64,000 bases of DNA from VRUE01 sp963816785. GTDB lineage: Bacteria; Actinomycetota; Thermoleophilia; Solirubrobacterales; 70-9. A program made the position numbers and the translations under genes. The stretch spans positions 1,178,001 through 1,242,000 of the forward strand of contig CAWFLL010000004.1 in NCBI GenBank assembly GCA_963816785.1, given 5' to 3'. Below the pieces are notes generated by a model, which was not told the DNA's origin, ran no database searches, and worked only from the letters and a program-made list of their open reading frames with translations. Positions 45,871-53,804 of this stretch are shown here, one piece after another; the first letter of the stretch is position 1, and every line of letters begins with the position of its first letter.

Positions 45871-46349
45871 TGAAGGTCAGGCCGGCAACGCTCGATGACT
45901 GCGAGGCGATGGCTCGCGGGATGAAGGTGGTCGTCGACGAAGGCCGCTGGCTCGCCACCGAGGCCTCGACGACCGCCGAGCAGCTCCAGCAGCGGTTCCG
46001 GTTCTCGGTCGAAACCGACGGGCACCACTCCTTCGCACTGTTCGAGGGGCCGGACCTGATCGGCGCCCTCGGCATGAATCCCACACACGCGGCCGGAGTG
46101 CTGGCGCTGGGGATGTGGATCCTGCCAGAGTGGAGGGGCCGGGGCGGCGGCCGGATGCTTGTCGAGGCCGCCATCGACGCCCGGCCCGCCGATGTGCACA
46201 AGATCGAGCTCGACGTCTTCAACGACAACGAGGCGGCGCTCGCCCTCTACCGGTCGCTCGGCTTCGAGCAGGAGGGGGTGCGGCGCGACCACTACCGCCG
46301 TCAGGACGGCTCGCTGCGCTCGGCGCTGATCATGGCGCGCCTGTTCTGA
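45870..46349 (+). CDS. GNAT family N-acetyltransferase
   Basis: A 159-residue acetyltransferase. VRPATLDDCEAMARGM is the usual N-terminal helix, LGMWILPEWRGRGGGRMLVEAAI (~80-102) contains the R-G-x-G-G acetyl-CoA loop, and DNEAALALYRSLGFEQEGVRRDHYR is the C-terminal motif of the RimJ/RimL-like subgroup. It may acetylate a protein N-terminus or a small amine. Initiation at the ATG 45870 is coupled to the leader peptide upstream. It ends convergently, immediately next to the LOG-like gene. Confidence 0.85.
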   Translation: MKVRPATLDDCEAMARGMKVVVDEGRWLATEASTTAEQLQQRFRFSVETDGHHSFALFEGPDLIGALGMNPTHAAGVLALGMWILPEWRGRGGGRMLVEAAIDARPADVHKIELDVFNDNEAALALYRSLGFEQEGVRRDHYRRQDGSLRSALIMARLF

Positions 46350-46865
46350 TCAGATCGCCTCGAGGGCGGCGGCCACCGCGTCCGCCGCCGTTTCGACTGG
46401 GACCACACCCGGCGCCCCCTCCATTTCCTCGCTGCCGACCAGGCCCCAGCTGTGGAGGGCGATGACCGTCCTACCGAAAACCCGGGCGTGGCCGATCTCC
46501 GACAGCGTCCCCCAAGCGCCGCCGACCGCGATCACGGCATCGCCGCTGGCGACGACGGCGAGGTTGCGGGCGAAGCCGACGCCGCTGGCGACGACGTGGG
46601 TGCAGTGGGGGTTCGCCTCGTCGACCGAGAGGCCCGGAACGATCCCGATCACCTCGCCCCCGGCCTGCGCCGCCCCGCGCGCCGCCCCCTCCATCACGCC
46701 GCCGCGGCCTCCGCAGACGACCGTCGCCCCGGCCTCGGCCAGCAGGCGCCCGACCTCCTCGGCGAGCCGTGCCGTCTCCGAGCTCTGCTCGCTTGCGCTG
46801 GCCCCGATCACGGAGATCTGTGCCGCCCGTGTGCTCTGCTCTCGCTCGCTCGCACTCATGATCAC
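46350..46865 (-). CDS. LOG/TIGR00725-like SLOG protein (possible nucleotide phosphoribohydrolase)
   Basis: A 171-residue Rossmann-like protein: ISVIGASASEQ opens the fold, VCGGRGGVMEGAARGA (~49-64) and AVGGAWGTLSEI (~110-121) match the GGxxGxM and PGGxGTxxE motifs of LOG proteins, although Gly-Ala replaces the usual Pro-Gly. Plant-type LOG enzymes release cytokinin bases from nucleotides; bacterial ones are often of unknown role. Its first ~14 residues come from the 83-base junction repeat, so the native start may be further in. The GTG overlaps the helicase stop (GTGA). Confidence 0.75.
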   Translation of the reverse strand: MIMSASEREQSTRAAQISVIGASASEQSSETARLAEEVGRLLAEAGATVVCGGRGGVMEGAARGAAQAGGEVIGIVPGLSVDEANPHCTHVVASGVGFARNLAVVASGDAVIAVGGAWGTLSEIGHARVFGRTVIALHSWGLVGSEEMEGAPGVVPVETAADAVAAALEAI

Positions 46866-46907
46866 CGGCTATCTTGCTCGCTCGCTCCCGCGTCCGCCAC
46901 GGGCGGG
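46825..46907 (-). repeat. 83-base gene-junction repeat, copy A
   Basis: Spans the end of the helicase gene and the start of the LOG-like gene. It aligns without gaps to 56433-56515, with 14 mismatches by my count. It encodes the last residues of one gene (ADAGASEQDSR), a GTGA overlap, and the start of the next (MIMSASEREQSTRA). Confidence 0.7.
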
Positions 46908-49189
46908 TGGGGACCGGCTCCTCTCATCGAGCGCATCAGCTCCAACGAGCCCTCCTTGTGAAGGGGCTCGTTGAGGTTTCCGCACTTGGGGCTCTGCACG
47001 CAGGAGGGACAGCCCGACTCGCATGGGCACTCCGCGATCAACCGCTCGGCGTCGTCGAGCAGGCGCTCGAACTGCTCGTAGCCGCGCAGGGTGATCCCGA
47101 CCCCGCCCGGGTGGCCGTCGTAGATGAAGATCGTCGAGCGCCCGGTCTGGAAGTGGACGTTGGTCGAGAGGCCGCCGATGTCCCAGCGATCGCACATCGC
47201 GATCAGGGGCAGCACCGCGATCTGGCCGTGCTCGGTCGCGTGCAGGGCGCCGAGCAGGACGTCGGGCGGAAGGGCGCCGCTGAGCCGGTCCGGCAGCACG
47301 TACCAGAGCGCCTGGGTCGCGAAGTGCTGCTCGGGCAGCTCCAGCGCGACGACGTCGATCGGCTCCTGCTCTGAGATCGAGACCCGCTGGAAGGCGATCA
47401 CCTGCTCGCTGACCGAGACCTCGCCGAAATGCAACTCGACGCCCGCCGTCGTGCGCTGCTCCCGCAGCCGCTCGATGTAGATCTCGGTCTCCTTCTTGGG
47501 GCGGGTGTACCAGTCGCCGTCGAAGCGGGAGACGATCGCCCGCCGCCCGTCGATGTCGAGCTGCTCGACCTCGTAGGAGCGCCCCAGGTGCAGGTAGACG
47601 GCGCCGGGATGGATCGTGGTGAAGGCGCGCTCGGCCTCGACCAGGCCGAGCATCTCACCCGAGTCGCGCTCGATCACCGCGACGGAGTCGGCCGAGGCGG
47701 AGCGCAGCGGGATCTTCGCGGCGACGAACTCGCTGCGGCGCGGCAGCATCCGGGCGCCGGCGCGGCGCAGCTCCCCGGCGCTCGCGAGGCCCTCTGCACG
47801 CTCGCGCCAGCTCGGCCCGAAGATCTCGTCGTCCTCGCTCGTGAGCGGCAGCTCGTAGGCGGCGGCGAGCAGGTGGCGCGAGGCTATCTGCTCGCTTTCG
47901 TGGTCGAGGATCGCCGCCTCGACCGGGCGCCCGATGAACTCGTCGGGGTGGCGGCAGAAGAACTGGTCGAGCGCGTCCTGGCCGGCGACGTAGACGGCGA
48001 GCCCGCGCCGGCGTCGGCCAGCCCTCCCCCACATCTGGCGCAGGCTCGCCACGGTGCCGGGGAAGGTGACGCAGATCGCCGCATCGAGCTCGCCGATGTC
48101 GATTCCCAGCTCGAGCGCGTCGGTGGCGACCACCGCGAGCAGCTCACCGGCGCTGAGGCGGGCCTCGATCTCACGCCGCTGCTGCGGCGTGTAGCCACCG
48201 CGGTAGGGGGCGATCCGCTCCGCCAGCTCCGGCTTGCCGCGGGCGGCCAGCCCCTCGCGGGCAAAGCGCTGGATCAGCTCGATTCCCCGCCGGCTCTTGA
48301 GGAAGCAGATCGTCCGAACCCCCTGCGAGACGAGCTCGACCAGCATCTCCGCCGCCTCGGAGAGGGGCGAGCGTCGGGTCCCGGTGGCCCTGTCGATCAG
48401 CGGCGGGTTCCAGATCGCGATCTCGCGCCCGGTCCGCGGCGCGCCGTCGTCCTCGATCGCCTCGAACGGCTCGCCGACCAGGCGCTCGGCCAGCTCGAGC
48501 GGGTTGGCGATCGTCGCCGAGGCGAGCAGGAAGCGCGGCTCGGCTCCGTAGGCGCGGGCCACCCGCCGCAGCCGTCGCAGCACGTTCGCGACGTGGGAGC
48601 CGAAGACCCCGCGGTAGGTGTGGGCCTCGTCGACGACGACCCAGCCCAGGTTGGCGAAGAAGTCGCCCCATGCGCGGTGGTTGGGGAGCAGGCCGACGTG
48701 GAGCATGTCCGGGTTGGTGAGGACGAGGTTGTTGCGGCGGCGGATCGCCGGGCGCTCCTCTCGCGGGGTGTCGCCGTCGTAGATCGCCTCGCGCAGCCCC
48801 GGCGGGCGGAGCTCGGCGAGCTTGCGCGCCTGGTCCTGGGCGAGGGCCTTGGTCGGGTAGAGGTAGAGGGCGCGGCGCTTGGAGTCGCGGGCGATGCCGT
48901 CGAGGACCGGGAGGTTGAAGGCGAGGCTCTTGCCGGAGGCGGTGCCGCTGGTGATCACGAGGTTGGCGGTGGCGGCAGCGTCGAACGCCTGGCGCTGGTG
49001 CGAGTAGAGGCGCTCGATGCCGCTCGCACGCAGCGCTTCGACCAGAGCGGGATCGAGCGAGCGGGGCATCGCAACCGGCTTCGACGCCCGCTCGGGCTCA
49101 TCGCTCTCGGCGACGATGCGGCCGTCGCGGCGAGCTGGGTCGATCGCGATCGCCCAAGGTGTGCCCAGCAGGCTCCGGGACGCCGTCAT
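46862..49189 (-). CDS. DEAD/DEAH helicase of the MrfA/YprA type (DUF1998)
   Basis: A 775-residue superfamily 2 helicase. Q-like start YSHQRQAFDA, Walker A TSGTASGKSLAF (~76-87), DEAH box VVVDEAHTYRG (~183-193), SATIANP, and motif VI QMWGRAGRRRRG. The C-terminus carries four Cys in CPCESGCPSCVQSPKC, the zinc site of the MrfA-like DUF1998 domain. MrfA takes part in mitomycin repair in Bacillus, and the group occurs widely in actinobacteria. The ATG at 49189 overlaps the folP stop (ATGA); a longer frame to 49318 lies inside folP and is rejected. The end belongs to the junction repeat. Confidence 0.88.
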   Translation of the reverse strand: MTASRSLLGTPWAIAIDPARRDGRIVAESDEPERASKPVAMPRSLDPALVEALRASGIERLYSHQRQAFDAAATANLVITSGTASGKSLAFNLPVLDGIARDSKRRALYLYPTKALAQDQARKLAELRPPGLREAIYDGDTPREERPAIRRRNNLVLTNPDMLHVGLLPNHRAWGDFFANLGWVVVDEAHTYRGVFGSHVANVLRRLRRVARAYGAEPRFLLASATIANPLELAERLVGEPFEAIEDDGAPRTGREIAIWNPPLIDRATGTRRSPLSEAAEMLVELVSQGVRTICFLKSRRGIELIQRFAREGLAARGKPELAERIAPYRGGYTPQQRREIEARLSAGELLAVVATDALELGIDIGELDAAICVTFPGTVASLRQMWGRAGRRRRGLAVYVAGQDALDQFFCRHPDEFIGRPVEAAILDHESEQIASRHLLAAAYELPLTSEDDEIFGPSWRERAEGLASAGELRRAGARMLPRRSEFVAAKIPLRSASADSVAVIERDSGEMLGLVEAERAFTTIHPGAVYLHLGRSYEVEQLDIDGRRAIVSRFDGDWYTRPKKETEIYIERLREQRTTAGVELHFGEVSVSEQVIAFQRVSISEQEPIDVVALELPEQHFATQALWYVLPDRLSGALPPDVLLGALHATEHGQIAVLPLIAMCDRWDIGGLSTNVHFQTGRSTIFIYDGHPGGVGITLRGYEQFERLLDDAERLIAECPCESGCPSCVQSPKCGNLNEPLHKEGSLELMRSMRGAGPHPPVADAGASEQDSR

Positions 49190-50034
49190 CCGGTACTCCG
49201 CACCGGCCGCACGATCCTGCCTGCAACCCTGACGGCCTGCAGGGAGCTGCGGTCGTGGATGCGGAGGATGTCGGCGCCGCCGCGAACGGCCATCGCCACC
49301 GCGGCGACCGTTCCCCACTCCCGCTCCGCCGCGGGGAGGCGATCCGCCCAGGAGCCGGCGAGGACAGCGCCGATGAAGTCCTTTCGCGACAGCGAGATGT
49401 AGAGCGGCAACCCCAGCTCGCGGAGCTCACCGAGGCGTCGCAGGATCTCGAGGTCCTGCGCGGTGCTGAGGTCGAAGTCGAGCCCGGGGTCGATCGCGAT
49501 CTGCTCCTCGCCGACGCCAAGGCTCCTCGCCTGCTCGACTCTCCCCCCGAACCAGGATCTGAGGTGCTCGACCACGTCCTCGTACTGGGGCGCCGATCGA
49601 TCGACCCGCGGCGGCCCCTCGATGTGCATCAGGACATAGCCGCAGCCGCTCGCGGCGACCAGCTCGAACATCTCCTCCGAGCCGCCGGAGATGTCGTTGA
49701 CCGCGACCGCCCCCGCCGCCAGCGCCCGCCGCGCAACCTCGACCGAGAAGGTGTCGGCGGAGACCGGCACCCCCGCCCCCGCCAGGCCCTCGATCGCCGG
49801 CACCAGCGCCGCCGCCTCCTCCTCGGCAGGGACCGGCGACCCGCTCCGCGCCGCCACCGCACCGACGTCGAGCATGTCGAAGCCCGCCTCGACCAGCGCG
49901 ATCCCATCCGCGATCGCCTGCTCGGGCGTCCCACTCCGCGCCCCCTCGAACATCGAGTCCGTGGTCACGTTGACGATCCCGGCAGCCAGCGGCTGCTCCA
50001 AGTCCAAACCCCTGTCGATCAGCTTCCATCTCAC
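49186..50034 (-). CDS. folP: Dihydropteroate synthase (FolP-like, divergent)
   Basis: A 282-residue TIM-barrel protein. GIVNVTTDSMFEG (~19-31) corresponds to the usual GILNVTPDSFSDG pterin/phosphate loop, AVAVNDISGG and IAIDPGLDFD are conserved, and ISLSRKDFIGAVL matches the SRK motif. The pABA-side loop reads VLMHIEGPPR where FolP usually has MHMxGxP. It would join pABA to dihydropterin pyrophosphate for folate synthesis. Divergence from the consensus could mean a paralogue; no other folate genes are adjacent. Its stop overlaps the helicase start. Confidence 0.75.
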   Translation of the reverse strand: MRWKLIDRGLDLEQPLAAGIVNVTTDSMFEGARSGTPEQAIADGIALVEAGFDMLDVGAVAARSGSPVPAEEEAAALVPAIEGLAGAGVPVSADTFSVEVARRALAAGAVAVNDISGGSEEMFELVAASGCGYVLMHIEGPPRVDRSAPQYEDVVEHLRSWFGGRVEQARSLGVGEEQIAIDPGLDFDLSTAQDLEILRRLGELRELGLPLYISLSRKDFIGAVLAGSWADRLPAAEREWGTVAAVAMAVRGGADILRIHDRSSLQAVRVAGRIVRPVRSTG

Positions 50035-50041
50035 GGGTAGC

Positions 50042-50048
50042 TACCGTA
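50042..50048. promoter_or_regulatory. Overlapping divergent -10 boxes (TACCGTA)
   Basis: Plus TACCGT (50042-50047) ends 13 bases before the ATG at 50061. Minus TACGGT (50043-50048) ends 8 bases before the folP ATG at 50034. Only 26 bases separate the two start codons, so both transcripts must start within or at the genes. Confidence 0.45.
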
Positions 50049-50060
50049 GCGACCGCGCGA

Positions 50061-50876
50061 ATGGCTTTGAGCTGCGTCTACACCGACCTCGACGGGACCC
50101 TGCTGGGAAGGGGCAGCTCGCTGTTCCGCGATGCCGAGGGCGGCTTCTCGATGGCCCAGGCGCGGGGGCTGGAGGCCTGCCACCGGGCCGGGGTCGAGGT
50201 CGTGATCATGTCGGGGCGCCGCGAGCCCCAGGTCCACGAGGCGGCCCGGCTGATGGGCCAGACCTCCTACATCTACGAGGCGGGATGCGCCTTTGCGATC
50301 GACGGCGAGACGACGCTCCTGACAGGCGACCTCGTGCCGGATGAGGAGGGGACCGTCTACGAGAAGATCGAGCAGCGCGGCATCCCGAAGATGCTGTTCG
50401 AGCGCTTCGCGGGGCGGCTCGAGTACCACTCCCCCTGGCATCACGGGCGCGTCCTCTCCCACCTCTTCCGCGGCAAGGTCGACGTCGAGGCCGCCAACGA
50501 GCTGCTGGCCGGGGAGGGCCACGACGACCTGCGGCTGCTCGACAACGGCGCGATCGGGCGCGAGATGCCGGCCGTGGAAGGGCCGACCCATGCCTACCAC
50601 CTCGTCCCCCAGATGGTGAGCAAGGCCAACGCCGTCGCCGCGCACGCCCGTGCCCGCGGCTTCGACCCGGCCGACTGCATTGCGGTCGGCGACTCGGTCG
50701 AGGACCTCGAGGTGGCGGCGGCCGTCGGCCGCTTCTTCGTCGTCGCCAACGGCCCCGAGCGCGACCCCGGACTGCGCGCCGCGCTGGCGGCCTGGGACAA
50801 CGTCACCGTGACCGAAGGCGCGATGGGCGACGGCTTCTACGAGGCGGTCGTAGCGACCCTGGTCGAGCGCCCGTGA
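50061..50876 (+). CDS. HAD superfamily hydrolase (Cof/MPGP-like)
   Basis: A 271-residue HAD phosphatase. CVYTDLDGTLLG (5-16) is motif I with nucleophile and acid Asp, VVIMSGRRE (~47-55) motif II, VSKANAVAAHARARGF the Lys motif III, and CIAVGDSVEDLEVA (~210-223) motif IV. The cap between motifs II and III places it in the IIB group with mannosyl-3-phosphoglycerate phosphatase and Cof proteins. The substrate is not known, probably a sugar phosphate. The message is likely leaderless. Confidence 0.82.
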   Translation: MALSCVYTDLDGTLLGRGSSLFRDAEGGFSMAQARGLEACHRAGVEVVIMSGRREPQVHEAARLMGQTSYIYEAGCAFAIDGETTLLTGDLVPDEEGTVYEKIEQRGIPKMLFERFAGRLEYHSPWHHGRVLSHLFRGKVDVEAANELLAGEGHDDLRLLDNGAIGREMPAVEGPTHAYHLVPQMVSKANAVAAHARARGFDPADCIAVGDSVEDLEVAAAVGRFFVVANGPERDPGLRAALAAWDNVTVTEGAMGDGFYEAVVATLVERP

Positions 50877-50926
50877 GCAGTCACTAGTATCGGCGGGCCG
50901 AACTCGACGTGAGGAAGGAGCACCCC

Positions 50927-51640
50927 TTGTCGCAGGAGCAGGCGACGGTCGCCGAGCAGGAGTACCTGGAGATCATGTTCTGGCTGGAGGAGGCCGGGCT
51001 GCCGATGACCGGAGCGAACATCGCCCGCGCGATGCAGCTCTCGCCCCCCACGGTCCACGAGATGATCGGGCGCCTGGTCGACGATGGCTACGTTGCCCGC
51101 AGGCCCGACAAATCGCTCGAGTTCACCGTTTCCGGACGCGAGCATGCCAGCTACATCGTCCGCCGCCACCGGATGATCGAGCGCTTCCTGACCGACGTCC
51201 TCGGGATCCCGTGGGACGAGGTCCACGAGGAGGCGGAGCGGATCGAGCACGCGATGTCGCCGGTGCTCGAGGAGCGGATGCGGGCGGCGATCGGGGACGC
51301 GACGACCTGCCCGCACGGCCACCCGATCGTCGAGGGGGCGCGGGAGCGCGGGTCGCTGCTGGCCGACGTCGAGGTCGGCGCCGATGTCCACATCCTGCGC
51401 TTCGAGAACGAGGCGGAGGAGCTCCTGCACTACCTGAAGCAGGCCGGGGTCGAGCCGGGGCTGGAGGGAACCGTCGAGAGCTCCGACGAGGATGCCGTCA
51501 CGATCGCCTCCGGAGCAGGCCGGCACGAGGTCTCACGCAGCGTCGCCGAGACCGTCTCGGTCCGCGCCGACCCGGCACCGCCGCCCCGCGCGGCGATCCC
51601 CGAGCAGCTGGTCCTCTCCTCCGACCGCTACGGGCGTTAG
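50927..51640 (+). CDS. DtxR/MntR-family metal-dependent transcription regulator
   Basis: A 237-residue regulator. A winged helix (QEYLEIMFWLEEAGLPMTGANIARAMQLSPPTVHEM) is followed by the dimer/metal domain with Glu, His and Cys candidates (IEHAMSPVLEERM, CPHGHPIVEG), and the C-terminal SH3/FeoA-like domain (EVGADVHILRF...). DtxR proteins repress iron or manganese uptake when metal-bound. GAAGGAG at ~50914 with 6-7 bases spacing selects the TTG at 50927; the GTG at 50909 lacks a site. TAGTAT (50885-50890) is a plausible -10, so this gene, unlike many here, has a leader. Confidence 0.85.
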   Translation: MSQEQATVAEQEYLEIMFWLEEAGLPMTGANIARAMQLSPPTVHEMIGRLVDDGYVARRPDKSLEFTVSGREHASYIVRRHRMIERFLTDVLGIPWDEVHEEAERIEHAMSPVLEERMRAAIGDATTCPHGHPIVEGARERGSLLADVEVGADVHILRFENEAEELLHYLKQAGVEPGLEGTVESSDEDAVTIASGAGRHEVSRSVAETVSVRADPAPPPRAAIPEQLVLSSDRYGR

Positions 51641-52745
51641 CTAGGCCGCGGCGGTCGCGCGGACCCGCTCCAGCGCCCGGGAGATCCGGGCAACGCCCTC
51701 CGGGATCTGCTCCGGCGGAACGCTGGCGAAGGAGAGGCGGAGGCTGTTCTCGCCGCCCTCGATCATGAAGTCGGGGCCCGCGACGAAGGCCACGCCCCTC
51801 GCCCTTCGCCTCGGCCAGCAGGGTCGGCGTGTCGGAGCCGGCGGCGAGGTCGAGCCAGAGGAAGTAGCCACCGCCCGGGACGACGAACTCGGCCTCGGGG
51901 ATCTGCCCGCGCAGCGACTCGACCAGCGCGTCGCGCCGCGCCTTCAGCGCCCCCTTGACGAACTCGATGTTGCGATCGAGGCCGCCCGAGCGACAGAGCT
52001 CCAGCACCACCGCCTCGGCCAGCATGTTCGGCGAGATGTAGGTCTCGTTGGCTCGTTTCGCGAGCCTGGCGATCTCGGCGGCGGGGCCGGCCAGGTAGCC
52101 GACGCGGACCCCCGGGCTGACCGTCTTGGAGAACGAGGAGGCGAGGATCACGCGCTCTGCCTCGTCGATCGAGAGCATCGTCTGCAGCGGCTCGCCCTCG
52201 AACGGCAGCTCCCGGTAGGGGTCGTCCTCGAAGACCCAGAAGCCGTGCGCGGCGGCGAGCTCGACCAGCCGCACCCGCTTCTCGGCCGCGAGGGTGCAGC
52301 CGGCGGGGTTGTGGAAGTTGGGGATGACGTGGGCGAGCTTGACCGGTCCCGCGTCGAGAGCCGCCTCGAAGGCCTCCAGGTCGATGCCGTCGGCCTCGAG
52401 CGGCACCGGCACGAGCTCGACGCCGAGCCGCTGCAGCAGCAGCAGCGTGCGGTCGTAGGTCGGCTGCTCGACGATCACCCGATCGCCCGGCTCGAGCAGA
52501 TGCTCGAACAACATCGCCCCGGCCTCCAGCGAGCCGTTGGAGATCATCACCTGCGAGGCGTCGAGGCCGCCGTGCCGCTCGGCGACCCACTCGATGAGGC
52601 CCGGATGCCCGATCCCGGTCCCGTAGGAGAGCGCCCGCTCCCAGTCGTGGGTCAGCGCCGCGGCGGCAGCCTCACGCACGGCCTCGTGAGGCAGGATGTC
52701 CGCGCTCGGCGCGCCGCGGGCGAATGAAATCGTGTCGCTTGCCAT
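51641..52745 (-). CDS. Class I/II aminotransferase (LysN/2-aminoadipate-type), one frame change
   Basis: About 369 residues. SFARGAPSADILPHEAV, SYGTGIGHPGLIEWVAERHG and NGSLEAGAML are the first conserved blocks, VIPNFHNPAG the Asn/Pro block, and ILASSFSKTVSPGVRVGYL (~206-224) contains the PLP Lys. Near 51795 one base breaks the frame in LLAEAK...ARGVAFVAGPDFMIEGG, after which it continues to the stop at 51641. The break is probably a sequence error. The ATG at 52745 is 9 bases after a TAGGCT box (52755-52760). Substrate may be an aromatic or branched amino acid; MocR-like DNA-binding is absent. Confidence 0.8.
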
Positions 52746-52847
52746 CGTCATCCGAGCCTAGCAACGCCCTCGAGGCGCAGCTGCGCAGACGCCATTAGGC
52801 GTGGCCGGGCGGGGAATGACCAGGGCCCGTGTGAGCTTGACCCCCAT

Positions 52848-53774
52848 ATGGGAGGTGAAACTCACGAGCGCCCTCGGAACCGGCGCCGACGCGCGGAGCG
52901 CGAACGGGAGATCGGAGCCATCGCGACTCGGCAGCACGGCGTGGTGGGACGTCGACAGCTGATGCGAGTCGGCCTGAAAAGGAGCGGCATCGATGCCAGG
53001 GTTCAATCGGGCCGGCTGCATGTGGTGCACCGCGGCGTCTACGCGATTGGCCATCCCCGACTCACCCGTCGCGGCCGTTGGATGGCTGCGGTGCTCGCCT
53101 GCGGAGAGGGCGCTGTTCTGAGTCACCACAGCGCAGCCGCACTTTGGGGCGTGCAGCGATCTGGCGGGGAGCGGGTTGACGTGACATCTCGGCATGGAAG
53201 AGCGGGCCGCCCGGGAATCGTCCTGCATCGTGCGCGGATCCACCCGGAGGAACGGACAGAGCGGAATCGAATCCCTGTCACCTCCGTCGCCCGCACTCTG
53301 CTCGACCTGGCCGACGTGGTCGACGAGCGCCGCTGGGAGCGGCTGGCGGAACAGGCCGAGCGGCTGGGGCTTCTCCAGCTACAGGCGCTGGAGCGCGTCT
53401 GTGAGCGCGCCGCGGGCCGCCGTGGCCTTGGAGCATGCAGGCGTCAGATCGAGGCGGCGCGAGCCGCCTTCCAGAACCGCTCGCCGCTCGAGGATCACTT
53501 TCCGGCCTTCTGCGATCGCCATGGCCTGCCGCCTCCCGCCCAAAACGTCCTGATCAGCGGCATGGAGGTCGATGCGCTGTGGCCACGCGAGCGCCTCATC
53601 GTCGAACTCGACGGATTTGCCTTCCACCGCCACCGAGCAGCATTCGAGCGCGACCGCGCCCGCGACGCCGCGCTGCAGGCCGCCGGCTATCGGGTGATCA
53701 GGCTCACCTGGCGGCGGTTGGAGAAGGAAGCGGCGACGGTCGCCGCTGAGATCGCCCACCTGCTGCGGCAGTGA
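52848..53774 (+). CDS. AbiEi-like/DUF559 protein (HTH plus VSR-like nuclease fold)
   Basis: A 308-residue protein common in actinobacteria. The N-terminal half (AIATRQHGVVGRRQLMRVGL, then RLHVVHRGVYAIGHPRLTRRG) resembles the AbiEi antitoxin/transcriptional N-domain; SHHSAAALWGV and VTSVARTLLDLADVV follow. The C-terminal half, EVDALWPRERLIVELDGFAFHRHRAAFERDRARDAAL then VIRLTWRRLE, is the DUF559 restriction-endonuclease-like fold with Asp/Glu residues. No partner AbiEii toxin is adjacent. Role unknown: solitary defence or DNA-repair functions are both conceivable. Confidence 0.72.
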   Translation: MGGETHERPRNRRRRAEREREIGAIATRQHGVVGRRQLMRVGLKRSGIDARVQSGRLHVVHRGVYAIGHPRLTRRGRWMAAVLACGEGAVLSHHSAAALWGVQRSGGERVDVTSRHGRAGRPGIVLHRARIHPEERTERNRIPVTSVARTLLDLADVVDERRWERLAEQAERLGLLQLQALERVCERAAGRRGLGACRRQIEAARAAFQNRSPLEDHFPAFCDRHGLPPPAQNVLISGMEVDALWPRERLIVELDGFAFHRHRAAFERDRARDAALQAAGYRVIRLTWRRLEKEAATVAAEIAHLLRQ

Positions 53775-53804
53775 TCCTGGGAACAGGCCGGCACGGCCGC
53801 CGCG

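Noticed and set aside
49190..49318. N-terminal extension of the helicase to 49318
   Set aside because: It lies inside folP, and the extra residues are Arg/Pro-rich with no motif; the ATGA overlap at 49189 is the better start.
47429..49402. A 657-residue plus-strand frame opposite the helicase gene
   Set aside because: Antisense shadow; the minus frame has all helicase motifs.
52848..53774. AbiE-type toxin-antitoxin system
   Set aside because: Only the AbiEi/DUF559-like protein is present; no nucleotidyltransferase toxin lies next to it.
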